A stretch of DNA of 44,134 nt from Aquitalea palustris (GCF_003693445.1 NZ_RFAR01000030.1:1-44134); one strand, 5' to 3'. Shown: positions 36,048-44,034, counted from the first letter of the stretch. A program made the numbers and translations. Notes: generated by a model not told the origin, from the sequence alone.

Positions 36048-36830
36048 ATGGACATTACCCACGGCACGTCCCGGGAGCACCCGGTTGTTCACCATGTATC
36101 CGTTACCCAACCACTGTTCTGGCTGCGCCAAGGCCTGAACGACCTGCGCAAAGCGCCTGCCGATGCCCTGTTTTACGGCGCCGCTTTTGTGCTGATGGGC
36201 TATCTGCTGATCAGCTATTTCGATAGCGCGCCGCAGTTTGTACTGACGCTCAGCACACTGTTCTTGCTTGGCGGGCCTTTTCTGGCCATCGGCCTGTATG
36301 ACCTGGCGCGCCAGCACGAGGAGGTGCGTGCACCGCAGCGCGTCAGCCTGTGGCACAGCATGACTGCCTGGAAAGCTAATCTGCCGGGCTTCACCCTGTT
36401 TGCCGCCTTGCTGGCGGTGCTGGTGTTTGGCTGGTTCCGCGTGTCTTTGCTGCTGTTTGCCTTGTTCTACGACACGGCAGCCCTGCCGAGTCTGGACGAG
36501 CTGCTCGCCAATGCCATGCTGCCCGCCAACCTGCCTTTCCTGCTGGCCTATTTTGGTGTTGGTTTCCTGTTTGCGGCGACGGTGTTCGCACTCAGTGTGG
36601 TGGCCATCCCCATGCTGCTGGACAAGGAGGTTGATACGGTGACAGCCATGGTCAACAGCCTGCAGGCGGTATACAAGAATCTGCTGACGATGACAGTATG
36701 GGCCGCTATGATTGTGATCCTTACTGCCGTGGGTTTTGCCACCTATTTCATCGGCCTGATCATCATCATGCCGCTGCTTGGACTGGCCAGCTGGCATGCC
36801 TACCGCGCCATGATCACTTATGAAAGCTGA
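36048..36830 (+). CDS. DUF2189 family integral membrane protein
   Basis: About 260 residues. A soluble N-terminus (about 25 residues, with HHVSVTQPLFWLRQGLNDLRKAPADALFYG) precedes about six membrane spans. This arrangement and the repeated L-F-A-x-x-F-A spans fit the DUF2189 family, of unknown function. The ATG at 36048 follows AAGGGG. The frame is open far upstream through the FKBP region on the other strand, but this is an artefact of composition. hprA-like dehydrogenase follows after 10 bases and may be co-transcribed. Confidence 0.83.
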   Translation: MDITHGTSREHPVVHHVSVTQPLFWLRQGLNDLRKAPADALFYGAAFVLMGYLLISYFDSAPQFVLTLSTLFLLGGPFLAIGLYDLARQHEEVRAPQRVSLWHSMTAWKANLPGFTLFAALLAVLVFGWFRVSLLLFALFYDTAALPSLDELLANAMLPANLPFLLAYFGVGFLFAATVFALSVVAIPMLLDKEVDTVTAMVNSLQAVYKNLLTMTVWAAMIVILTAVGFATYFIGLIIIMPLLGLASWHAYRAMITYES

Positions 36831-36840
36831 TGCCTGACCG

Positions 36841-37794
36841 ATGACCCACCCATCCATCGTATTCCTCGACCGGGACAGCCTGCCTGTCCCGGTTCCCGTT
36901 TTTCCGTTTGAGCATGCCTACCGCGAAATTGCCGCTACCACCCCGGAGCAGATTATCCGGAATGTTGGTGATGCCGACATCGTTATTACCAACAAGGTGG
37001 CCTTCACCCGTGAAACCCTGCAGCAACTGCCTGGCGTGAAAATGCTGGCCATTGCCGCGACCGGCTACAACCATGTCGACCTGGCATGCTGTCGTGAGCG
37101 CGGTATCGCTGTGGCCAACATTCGCCACTATGGCGATGAAACCGTGGCCGAACATGCCTTCACGCTGATGCTGGCGCTGGTGAAAAACCTGCCGGCCTAT
37201 CAGCGTGATGTGGCCGCCGGGGTGTGGGAGCAGGCGCAGCAATTCTGCCATTTTGGTGCGCCAATCCGCGATCTGAAAGGTGCCACACTGGGGATTTTCG
37301 GCGCTGGCGGCATCGGTCAGGCTTTGGCTGAGCGCGCGCGCGCCTTTGGCATGCGGGTGCAGTTTGGTGAGCGCAAAGGGGCGAGCGTGGTGCGTGAAGG
37401 CTATGTCAGCTTTGCCGACTTGCTGGCAACGTCCGATGTGCTGTCCCTGCACTGTCCGCTCAATGATGACACCCGCAACATGATTGCCCAGGACGAATTG
37501 ATGGCGATGAAGCCGGGGGCCATCCTGATCAATACCGCGCGCGGTGGGCTGGTGGATGAAGAGGCGCTGGTTGCCGCCTTGAAGTACGGTCAGCTGGGAG
37601 GTGCCGGTTTTGATGTGCTGAGTACCGAGCCGCCGACGCAGGGTAATCCGCTGCTCAAGGCCCGTCTGCCGCATTTGATCGTGACGCCCCATATCGGCTG
37701 GGCCAGCCAGCAGGCCATGCAGCGGTTGGCGCAGCAGCTGGCCGACAATATTGCCGCCTATGTGGCAGGCCGGGCAGAAAACCGGCTGGTGTGA
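36841..37794 (+). CDS. hprA: D-2-hydroxyacid dehydrogenase (glycerate/hydroxypyruvate reductase-like)
   Basis: A 317-residue NAD(P)-dependent dehydrogenase of the D-isomer-specific family. The Rossmann motif is TLGIFGAGGIGQALAERARAFGMRV. The catalytic arginine lies in INTARGGLVDEEAL, the glutamate in FDVLSTEPP and the histidine in VTPHIGWAS. The substrate-loop sequence IAATGYNHVDLACCRERGI matches the glycerate dehydrogenase subgroup (HprA). Hydroxypyruvate or glyoxylate reduction is the likely reaction. The exact substrate cannot be proved. The gene name is tentative. Confidence 0.87.
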   Translation: MTHPSIVFLDRDSLPVPVPVFPFEHAYREIAATTPEQIIRNVGDADIVITNKVAFTRETLQQLPGVKMLAIAATGYNHVDLACCRERGIAVANIRHYGDETVAEHAFTLMLALVKNLPAYQRDVAAGVWEQAQQFCHFGAPIRDLKGATLGIFGAGGIGQALAERARAFGMRVQFGERKGASVVREGYVSFADLLATSDVLSLHCPLNDDTRNMIAQDELMAMKPGAILINTARGGLVDEEALVAALKYGQLGGAGFDVLSTEPPTQGNPLLKARLPHLIVTPHIGWASQQAMQRLAQQLADNIAAYVAGRAENRLV

Positions 37795-37830
37795 GCCAGG
37801 CACTGGCGCTTGGCCAAACCTGACTTCTTG

Positions 37831-37920
37831 TTAAATATTGTTTAATCAGAAAAAATATTAAAATAGCAATGCTGATCCTGTCTGATAATGCCTTTGGCAT
37901 TGCTTAAAATATTGTTAATG
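37831..37920. repeat. AT-rich block with direct and inverted repeats
   Basis: The 9-mer AATATTGTT occurs at 37834-37842 and 37908-37916 inside longer similar segments (TTAAATATTG... and TTAAAATATTG...), 74 bases apart. An inner AATATT occurs at 37854-37859. Between them lies a nested inverted repeat: GCAATGC/GCATTGC (37866-37872 with 37897-37903) and AATGCC-TTT-GGCATT (37887-37901). The block has much lower GC than its surroundings. Possible roles are nucleoid-protein or regulator binding upstream of the promoter at 37912. Confidence 0.55.
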
Positions 37921-37940
37921 ATTGAATTAAGGCATAGTAT
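37912..37940 (+). promoter_or_regulatory. Candidate promoter of an intergenic small RNA
   Basis: TTGTTA (37912-37917), a 17-base spacer and TAGTAT (37935-37940), each four of six consensus bases. A start near 37946 would give a transcript ending at the terminator at about 38021. Confidence 0.45.
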
Positions 37941-37945
37941 TAAGT

Positions 37946-38021
37946 GGTCTGGGCCCGAGACGGGTTCAGGCTGCCCCGCTTGATCCGCCGTGGTTGCTCT
38001 GTCTTCCACGGCGCTTTTTTT
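37946..38021 (+). ncRNA. Candidate small RNA ending in an intrinsic terminator (hprA-DUF1841 gap)
   Basis: A terminator hairpin CGCCGTGG/CCACGGCG (37986-37993 with 38006-38013), 12-base loop, is followed by a 7-base T-run (38015-38021). It lies 190 bases past the hprA stop and has its own promoter candidate just upstream. There is no reading frame. The 5' part can pair CGGG/CCCG around a 10-base loop. The alternative is that the hairpin merely ends a long hprA 3' UTR. The downstream minus-strand gene has no T-run on its side, so it is not that gene's terminator. Confidence 0.5.
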
Positions 38022-38084
38022 GTCCACAGCGGGCTGCGCTGCCAGCAAAAGCGGCTAGCACCGGGGAGTGTCAGGGCGGACCGT

Positions 38085-38564
38085 TCAGTCCGGAATGTCG
38101 TTGGGATTGATACGCGGGCGTTCTTCCTCGCCCATGCCCAGTTTGCCGCGCACGCAGGAAATATAGCGGTTCACATCCGGGCCGCCACCGTAACGCTGCG
38201 CATGCCAGATCATTTCACCCAGGCATTCCATCATCTCGTGCTGGGCGCGGTGCTCGTCATCATGGCGCAAGGCAAGCTGCGCATACAGTGAGCGGATGCC
38301 GAAGGGCTGGTCAATCGAGCGTTGTTCCTCGATAGCCACGTGCAGGCCCAGATGCAGGAAGGGGTTGGTCTCGCCCATTTCCGGGGTCCATTCCTGTTCC
38401 AGATATTTTTCCGGATGATTCAGGATGGAGTGGTACTCAGGGTGGTCTATAAGAATGGGAAGCACGATCTTTTCCAGATCGGTCAATACCACACCATTCT
38501 GGTGCTTTTTCCAGGTGTCGAAGAAGAAGCCGCGCGCATCCTGGCGGCTGGGTGAAAACAGCAT
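38085..38564 (-). CDS. DUF1841 family protein
   Basis: About 159 residues, soluble. It is recognised as DUF1841, found mostly in beta- and gammaproteobacteria: MLFSPSRQDARGFFFDTWKKHQNGVVLTDLEKIVLPILIDHPEYHSIL, then GETNPFLHLGLHVAIEEQRSIDQPFGIR and HEMMECLGEMIWHAQR. The function is unknown; the His- and Glu-rich pattern (LHLGLHVAIEEQ, HDDEHRAQHEMMEC) could bind a metal, which is inference. The ATG at 38564 follows CAGG and starts the conserved block; the frame runs on to 38630, overlapping the gpx start. Confidence 0.85.
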   Translation of the reverse strand: MLFSPSRQDARGFFFDTWKKHQNGVVLTDLEKIVLPILIDHPEYHSILNHPEKYLEQEWTPEMGETNPFLHLGLHVAIEEQRSIDQPFGIRSLYAQLALRHDDEHRAQHEMMECLGEMIWHAQRYGGGPDVNRYISCVRGKLGMGEEERPRINPNDIPD

Positions 38565-38622
38565 GTGCAATACCTGAGTACGTTTCTCGGATAAGCCAGG
38601 ATTATACGGAAGGGAGATAGCC

Positions 38623-39117
38623 ATGACCACGCTTTACGCATTCTCGGCCCTGACCACCTCGGGTAGCCCATTACCCCTGTCCAGTCTGCAAGGTCGAGTG
38701 GTTTTGCTGGTGAACACAGCCAGCGAATGTGGCTATACCCGGCAATATGCCGGACTGCAGCAGCTGCATGCAGAGCTGTCAGCCGCTGGGCTGAGCGTGC
38801 TGGCCTTTCCCTGCAACCAGTTTGGCGGGCAGGAGCCGGGTAGCGATCAGGATATTGCGGATTTTTGCAGCAGCCGTTTTGCCGTTGGCTTTCCGGTATT
38901 GGCCAAGGTCGAGGTCAACGGTGCGCAGGCCGACCCGTTGTGGCGCTGGCTGACCCAGGCTGATACGCCGCACCCGCACCCGGTTAAGTGGAATTTCACC
39001 AAGTTTCTGGTAGATGGGCAGGGCAGGGTGGTGAAGCGCTACGAGCCGGCGGTGGAACCGCATGAACTGCGGGAGGATATCGAGAACCTGCTGAAACGGG
39101 CAGCAGCCAGCGGCTGA
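38623..39117 (+). CDS. Glutathione peroxidase (cysteine type, BtuE/GPx-like)
   Basis: A 164-residue thioredoxin-fold peroxidase. The GPx tetrad is visible: Cys36 in NTASECGYT, Gln70 in FPCNQFGGQEPG, and Trp-Asn in VKWNFTKFLVD. The active residue is cysteine, not selenocysteine. A second cysteine (in FPCNQF) may act as the resolving residue for thioredoxin-dependent recycling. It reduces hydrogen peroxide and lipid peroxides. The ATG at 38623 is preceded by GGGAG. It is divergent from the DUF1841 gene with a 58-base gap. Confidence 0.93.
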   Translation: MTTLYAFSALTTSGSPLPLSSLQGRVVLLVNTASECGYTRQYAGLQQLHAELSAAGLSVLAFPCNQFGGQEPGSDQDIADFCSSRFAVGFPVLAKVEVNGAQADPLWRWLTQADTPHPHPVKWNFTKFLVDGQGRVVKRYEPAVEPHELREDIENLLKRAAASG

Positions 39118-39130
39118 TGCCCGCCATGGT

Positions 39131-39811
39131 TTATTTACGGCGGAAGATGATGTCCCACACGCCGTGCCCCAGCTTGATGCCGCGAGCTTCAAACTTGGTG
39201 AGCGGACGATAGTCTGGGCGCGGCGCATAGCCGTCAGCGCTATTGGCCAGATCGCCATTGGCGCTGAACACTTCCATGATCTGGATGGCGTAGTCTTCCC
39301 AGTCGGTGGCAGCGTGCAGATAGCCACCCGGCTTCAGCTTTTTCACCAGTTTTTCCACTAGCGGCGCCTGGATCAGCCGGCGCTTGTTGTGGCGTTTTTT
39401 GTGCCAGGGATCGGGGAAGAAAATATGGACTCCATCCAGGCAGCCATCGGCCAGCATGTGGTCCAGCACTTCCACCGCATCGTGGCGGATGATGCGCAGA
39501 TTGCTCAACTCCTTTTCGGCAATCAGCTTGCACAGATTGCCCACGCCCGGCGAATGCACTTCCACGCCCAGATAGTCGCGCTCGGGGTTGGCCGCAGCGA
39601 TTTCCGCCGTTGCCCCACCCATGCCAAAGCCGATTTCCAGAATCTTGGGTGCCTGGCGGCCAAAAGCCTGCTGCAGATCGATGGCTTCCGCCTGATAGTC
39701 GATGCCCCATTTGGGCATGCCTTCGTCCATGGCGCGTTGCTGGCCTGCCGAGAGATGTCCCTGACGCAGCACAAAGCTTCTGATGGCGCGCCCGAATGCC
39801 GGATTTTCCAT
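39131..39811 (-). CDS. trmB: tRNA (guanine-46-N7)-methyltransferase
   Basis: About 226 residues. It methylates G46 in the tRNA variable loop. The SAM motif [16 protein letters not shown], the family segment [19 protein letters not shown] and the signature [18 protein letters not shown] with the catalytic aspartate (PDPW) are clear. The C-terminal part ends with [17 protein letters not shown], in which TKFEARG is a family motif. The ATG at 39811 is chosen; an in-frame TTG three codons upstream (39820) is possible. No strong ribosome-binding site is seen. Confidence 0.96.
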   Translation of the reverse strand: MENPAFGRAIRSFVLRQGHLSAGQQRAMDEGMPKWGIDYQAEAIDLQQAFGRQAPKILEIGFGMGGATAEIAAANPERDYLGVEVHSPGVGNLCKLIAEKELSNLRIIRHDAVEVLDHMLADGCLDGVHIFFPDPWHKKRHNKRRLIQAPLVEKLVKKLKPGGYLHAATDWEDYAIQIMEVFSANGDLANSADGYAPRPDYRPLTKFEARGIKLGHGVWDIIFRRK

Positions 39812-39847
39812 GTGATTCAAACAGATAATTGCGGGAAGACGCGCATG

Positions 39848-40765
39848 TTACCGAATCTTGCCTGCCTTAGCGAGTGCCACGGCTTGCCAGGCTGGATTTG
39901 CCGCCAGTTGCGCGACAAATTCCCGCGCCGTGGGGTAGCGTAGTGCGACGCCCAGCTCCGCCAGGCGCACATTGCGGATGCGCCGCGATTCCGCCATATA
40001 CGACCACAAGGCAGGGCTGACCTGCTGCCGGACTTCGGCACGGCTCAGTTGTGGCGGTATGGGCAGTGCCAGTGCCTCGGCCAGCATGGCATACCAGTCG
40101 GTGATGGTCAGTGGTTCGTCATCGCAGGCATTGAATACCCGGATGCCGCCCCGTTGCTGTTGCAGGCTGGCAATGCACAAGCGCGCCAGATCATCGGCAT
40201 GGATATGGTTGCTATAGCTGTCTTCCGCCGGCAGGATCAGCGGGGTGCCTTGCAGCAGGCGGGTCAGTGGCAGACGTTCCAGCGCGTAAATGCCCGGTGC
40301 GCGCAAGATATTCAGCTGACAGCCATGGCGGCAGGCAAAGTCGCGCAGTGTGCTTTCGGCATCGACCCGACGCCGGGCGCGCTCGGTCTGCGCGTGTAGC
40401 GCTGAGCACTCGTCGAGCCAGGCTCCGTCCCCATTTCCATACACGCCAGTAGTGCTGATATAGCTAATACGCTGTGGTATCCTGTCGGCTTTTGCCAGTG
40501 CGTACAACAACTTGCGCGTGCGATTGTCGCGCAGGCCGCTGGCGGGAGGCGGGGCGGTAATCCAGACGTCATCGGCCAGTCCCGCCATGCGGCGCAGGCT
40601 TTCCTGGCAGTCCAGATTGGCCATGATGGGGAGGGCGCCGCCCTGGCGTGCTGCCTCGGCTGCGGCCGGATGGTGGGCAATGGCGAAAACGCGCCAGTGC
40701 CGGACCAGCTCGGGCAGAGCGCGCCGGGCGACATCGCCCAGACCTGCAATCAATAATGTACGCAT
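39848..40765 (-). CDS. NAD(P)-dependent epimerase/SDR-family protein (YeeZ-like)
   Basis: About 305 residues. It has a Rossmann-like N-terminus LLIAGLGDVARRALPEL, where G-x-G-x-x-A replaces the usual GxxGxxG glycine pattern. A segment YISTTGVYGNGDG carries the extended-SDR Ser/Thr and Tyr, and NHIHADDLARLCIASL follows. These match the YeeZ-like group of extended SDRs. The reaction is unknown. The ATG at 40765 starts the fold directly; the frame continues to 40804, overlapping the start of the divergent reductase gene. Confidence 0.85.
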   Translation of the reverse strand: MRTLLIAGLGDVARRALPELVRHWRVFAIAHHPAAAEAARQGGALPIMANLDCQESLRRMAGLADDVWITAPPPASGLRDNRTRKLLYALAKADRIPQRISYISTTGVYGNGDGAWLDECSALHAQTERARRRVDAESTLRDFACRHGCQLNILRAPGIYALERLPLTRLLQGTPLILPAEDSYSNHIHADDLARLCIASLQQQRGGIRVFNACDDEPLTITDWYAMLAEALALPIPPQLSRAEVRQQVSPALWSYMAESRRIRNVRLAELGVALRYPTAREFVAQLAANPAWQAVALAKAGKIR

Positions 40766-40803
40766 AGGCAGCATATTACCCAGATTTGGAATAAAGGTAC
40801 CCA

Positions 40804-41832
40804 ATGAGTTCCCAGGTCAAAGTGCTCCCGAGTGGGCATACGTTCAGTGTTGAAGCGCATGAAACCATTCTGGAAGCGGCTTTGCGCCAGAATGTCGGCC
40901 TGCCTTATGGCTGCCGCGATGGTGCCTGTGGCGCCTGCAAGGGCAAAGTGCTGGAAGGCGACGTGAGCCAGGATGGCTATCAGGAAAAAGCCCTGCCGGA
41001 AAGCGAACGCGTGCAGGGTATGGCCCTGTTCTGCTGTGCCCGTCCGCAAGGCGATATCACCATCGAAGCCCGTGAAGTGGCCGGTGCCGGTGATATCCAG
41101 ATCAAGACCTTGCCGTGCCGCGTGGAAAGCATGGTGAAAATGCATGATGTGGCGGTGCTCAAGCTGAAGCTGCCGGTATCGGAGCGTCTGCAGTTCCGCG
41201 CCGGCCAGTACATCGACATCCTGATGAAGGACGGCAAGAAGCGCAGTTTCTCCATCGCCAATGCGCCGCATGACGATGCCTTCCTCGAATTGCACATCCG
41301 CCATCAGCCGGGCGGCAGCTTCTCGGAATACGTCTTCAGCCAGATGAAGGAGCGCGAGATCATGCGCTTCAAGGGCCCGTTGGGTTCCTTCTTCCTGCGC
41401 GAAGAGTCGGACAAACCGATTATTCTGGTAGCCAGTGGCACCGGCTTTGCCCCGGTCAAGGGCATTATCGAGCATGCCATCCATCACGGCATCCAGCGGC
41501 AGATGGTGCTGTACTGGGGCGCCCGGACCAAGGCCGATCTGTACATGGCCGAACTGGCTGCCAGCTGGCAGGCCCAGCATGCCAATATCACGGTGATACC
41601 GGTGTTGTCCGAAGCCTTGCCGGAAGATGCCTGGCAGGGCCGTACCGGCTTTGTACACCAGGCGGTGCTGGACGACTTTGATGATCTGTCCGGCTATCAG
41701 GTGTATGCCTGCGGCGCACCGGTGATGGTGGAGTCCGCCCATCGCAGCTTCATTCAGGAACGCAAGCTGCCGGAAGACGAATTCTTCTCGGATGCCTTTT
41801 TCCTGTCCAAGGACATGGCTGGCGGCAAGTAA
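40804..41832 (+). CDS. 2Fe-2S ferredoxin/FAD/NAD(P) reductase (AscD-type, annotated CDP-6-deoxy-glucoseen reductase)
   Basis: A 342-residue three-domain reductase. The N-terminal plant-type ferredoxin domain has C37, C42, C45 and a fourth cysteine at 77 or 78. The FAD domain contains RSFSIANAP, the R-x-[FY]-S motif. The NAD(P) domain has LVASGTGFAPVKGIIEHAI and ends in CGAPVMVESAHRSFI. It belongs to the oxygenase/AscD reductase family. Homologues in betaproteobacteria are often named for the 3,6-dideoxyhexose pathway, but no sugar genes lie nearby, so that specific role is doubtful. It may reduce a separate oxygenase or iron-sulfur partner. The start is preceded by AAAGG. Confidence 0.88.
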   Translation: MSSQVKVLPSGHTFSVEAHETILEAALRQNVGLPYGCRDGACGACKGKVLEGDVSQDGYQEKALPESERVQGMALFCCARPQGDITIEAREVAGAGDIQIKTLPCRVESMVKMHDVAVLKLKLPVSERLQFRAGQYIDILMKDGKKRSFSIANAPHDDAFLELHIRHQPGGSFSEYVFSQMKEREIMRFKGPLGSFFLREESDKPIILVASGTGFAPVKGIIEHAIHHGIQRQMVLYWGARTKADLYMAELAASWQAQHANITVIPVLSEALPEDAWQGRTGFVHQAVLDDFDDLSGYQVYACGAPVMVESAHRSFIQERKLPEDEFFSDAFFLSKDMAGGK

Positions 41833-41857
41833 GCAAGCCGGCAATAGCAACACCACG

Positions 41858-41881
41858 AAACCCCTGCATGCAGGGGTTTTT
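41858..41881 (+). terminator. Intrinsic terminator after the reductase gene
   Basis: The inverted repeat AAACCCCTGC/GCAGGGGTTT with a 2- to 4-base centre (41858-41879), followed by T residues. Confidence 0.88.
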
Positions 41882-42070
41882 CATTTGCAAACCCGATCTG
41901 TACTGATGGCAGCATTCTGCCTGTCATCATCTCAATTGCCACATTTATGGCCAGCATTCGGCCCGGCAGGCGTATTTTTGACCTGCATCAACATCCCTAT
42001 TTTGAGTATGGCTATTATGACTATCGACTAATCAATCAAGGCGGCATACCGCCAGCTAGAGGAGTGGAAG

Positions 42071-42208
42071 ATGGAACTGCTGGGACAACTTCTATCCGAC
42101 GATGTCGGCGTACTGGGATTGGCGACCATCGTGTTTGCCACGGTTGTAGTGTGCGGTGTGATCTTCGTTATCAGCCGCAAAGTGAAAAACGCCGGCCCCA
42201 ATGACTGA
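42071..42208 (+). CDS. Small single-span membrane protein (DUF3149-like), 45 residues
   Basis: A short gene of 45 codons. The protein is MELLGQLLSDDVGVLGLATI..., with one membrane span (about residues 15-36) and a basic end SRKVKNAGPND. The opening (L-x-x-L-L-S-D-x-V-G-x-L-x-L) resembles the DUF3149 family of tiny membrane proteins of unknown function. A strong GAGGAG site lies 8 bases before the ATG, and a good terminator follows the stop, both supporting a real gene. It stands alone between the reductase gene and arcD. The 189 bases before it (41882-42070) show no clear promoter to my eye. Confidence 0.78.
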   Translation: MELLGQLLSDDVGVLGLATIVFATVVVCGVIFVISRKVKNAGPND

Positions 42209-42259
42209 GCTGGCCTGATGTTGATTGGTGTCTAGATTTCCTCTTGATGTGTGTGTTGG

Positions 42260-42292
42260 TGGATACGGTGGTGGGCCGTATCCATTTTTTTT
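42260..42292 (+). terminator. Intrinsic terminator of the 45-residue gene
   Basis: A 9-bp stem TGGATACGG/CCGTATCCA (42260-42268 with 42276-42284), loop TGGTGGG, followed by eight T residues. Confidence 0.93.
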
Positions 42293-42350
42293 GCCTGCGA
42301 TTATTTGTAAAAATGATTTAACTTAGTTTTTGTGAATGTTTGTCCGCTAC

Positions 42351-42364
42351 GAATTTAAAAATTC
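42351..42364. promoter_or_regulatory. AT palindrome upstream of arcD
   Basis: GAATTT-AA-AAATTC, a perfect inverted repeat, in the 366-base gap 42209-42574 (which otherwise holds the terminator at 42260 and the FNR box). It is not a good match to the E. coli ArgR box spacing, so its role is unknown. Confidence 0.35.
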
Positions 42365-42443
42365 TATTGGGATATCTTCCCGCTGCCACCTATAACCTCC
42401 TCGTTACCCCTACTACCAGCCAGGATTTGCCCGCTCTGCCCAT

Positions 42444-42457
42444 TTGATCCTGATCAA
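42444..42457 (+). promoter_or_regulatory. FNR/ANR box upstream of arcD
   Basis: TTGAT-CCTG-ATCAA matches the FNR/ANR consensus TTGAT-N4-ATCAA exactly. Its centre is 124 bases before the arcD start codon. If it acts at -41.5 the transcript would start near 42492, leaving a leader of about 80 bases. This fits oxygen-regulated arginine deiminase operons, as known in Pseudomonas. Confidence 0.85.
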
Positions 42458-42574
42458 ACATGTGTTTGACGTTTCTGGAATCTGCTGTGTCTCGTCATTA
42501 TCATTACATCAACGAATAAGAAATTAATAATATACAGATAGTTTTCAGGTTAATGTATTTCACGGAGAACGAAA

Positions 42575-44014
42575 ATGTCCACTGAAACGGAAGTACAAGG
42601 TGGCGGAGCACCCAAACTGAAACTGGGCGCACTGACCGCACTGGTAGTGGGTTCCATGATAGGCGGCGGCATCTTCTCGCTACCGCAGAACATGGCGGCA
42701 GGCGCAGGAGCAGGCGCCATCATCATCGGTTGGGCCATTACCTTTCTGGGCATGCTGACGCTGGCATTTGCCTTCCAGATGCTGGCCAACCGCAAACCGG
42801 AGGTAGAAGGCGGGGTTTATGGTTATGCCCGCGCCGGTTTCGGTGACTACATGGGCTTCAACTCGGCCTGGGGTTACTGGATTTCGGCCTGGATCGGTAA
42901 TGTTTCCTACTTTGTCGTGATGTTCTCGGCACTGGGCTTCTGGTTCCATGCCTTTGGTGACGGCAACACGCCGACGGCCATCATCTGTGCCTCTGTCCTG
43001 TTATGGGGCCTGCATTTCCTGGTATTGCGCGGCGTACATGGTGCGGCGTTCATCAACACCATCACCACCATTGCCAAACTGGTACCGCTGGCGCTGTTCA
43101 TCGTACTGGTGGTGTTTGCCTTCAAGATTGACACCTTCAATCTGGACTTCTGGGGCAATCCGAAACTGGGTTCCATCGTCGATCAGGTGAAGAGCACCAT
43201 GCTGGTGACCGTGTGGGTGTTCATCGGTATCGAAGGGGCCTCGATGTTCTCGGGCCGTGCCGAGAAGATGAGTGATGTGGGCAAGGCTACTGTAGTGGGT
43301 TTCCTGCTGACCATCGCCCTGCTGGTTGCCGTATCGGTACTGGCACTGGGTGTGATGACCCAGCCGGAACTGGCTGCACTGAAGAACCCGTCCACCGCTT
43401 ATGTACTGGAAAAGGCGATTGGCCCCTGGGGTGCCAACATCATGAACGCTGGTCTGGTGATCTCTGTCGGTGGCGCGCTGCTGGCCTGGACCCTGCTGGC
43501 CGCTGAAGCACCCTACCTGGCTGGTAAAGATGGCGTGATGCCGCGCATTTTCGGCACCACCAATGCCAATGGTTCGCCTGCTGCCTCGCTGTGGCTGACC
43601 AACGGCCTGATCCAGCTGTTCCTGGTCATCACCCTGTTCAGCTCGGCCGGTTACCTGGCACTGCTGTCGCTGGCGACCTCGATGATTCTGATTCCTTACC
43701 TGCTGTGCTCTGTGTACTCCTTCATGGTGGCCCAGCGTGGCGAAGGTTACCAAGCAGGTGAAAGCAAGGGTCGTGACCTGAGTATTGCCGGTATCGCCAG
43801 TGTGTACGGTGTATGGCTGATCTACGCCGCTGGTGTGAAGTATCTGTTCCTGTCGATGGTGCTGTATGCCCCGGGCCTGCTGTTCTACCTGTGGGCCAAG
43901 AAAGAACATGGCGAGAAGCCGTTCAAGGGTGCTGAAGCCGTACTGGCCGCCATCATCGTGGTACTGGGTGCCATCGCCACCTACGAACTGTTTACCGGTC
44001 AGCTCACCCTCTAA
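42575..44014 (+). CDS. arcD: Arginine/ornithine antiporter ArcD
   Basis: A 479-residue APC-family carrier with about 12-13 membrane spans. It exchanges external arginine for ornithine, feeding the arginine deiminase pathway. The family opening LGALTALVVGSMIGGGIFSLPQNMAAGAG is clear, with the substrate-site GSMIGGGIF. GVYGYARAGFGDYMGFNSAWGYW and IGIEGASMFSGRAEKMSDVGKATVVGFL follow. The ATG at 42575 follows GGAG. arcA begins 76 bases downstream on the same strand, so the order starts arcD-arcA, the same as in Pseudomonas arcDABC. Control by the FNR box upstream is inferred. Confidence 0.95.
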   Translation: MSTETEVQGGGAPKLKLGALTALVVGSMIGGGIFSLPQNMAAGAGAGAIIIGWAITFLGMLTLAFAFQMLANRKPEVEGGVYGYARAGFGDYMGFNSAWGYWISAWIGNVSYFVVMFSALGFWFHAFGDGNTPTAIICASVLLWGLHFLVLRGVHGAAFINTITTIAKLVPLALFIVLVVFAFKIDTFNLDFWGNPKLGSIVDQVKSTMLVTVWVFIGIEGASMFSGRAEKMSDVGKATVVGFLLTIALLVAVSVLALGVMTQPELAALKNPSTAYVLEKAIGPWGANIMNAGLVISVGGALLAWTLLAAEAPYLAGKDGVMPRIFGTTNANGSPAASLWLTNGLIQLFLVITLFSSAGYLALLSLATSMILIPYLLCSVYSFMVAQRGEGYQAGESKGRDLSIAGIASVYGVWLIYAAGVKYLFLSMVLYAPGLLFYLWAKKEHGEKPFKGAEAVLAAIIVVLGAIATYELFTGQLTL

Positions 44015-44034
44015 AGACAACAACTGTTTATTGA

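Noticed and set aside
42351-42364. ArgR box upstream of arcD
   Set aside because: The palindrome GAATTT-AA-AAATTC has arms like the E. coli ArgR box but the wrong spacing, so I report it only as an unassigned palindrome.
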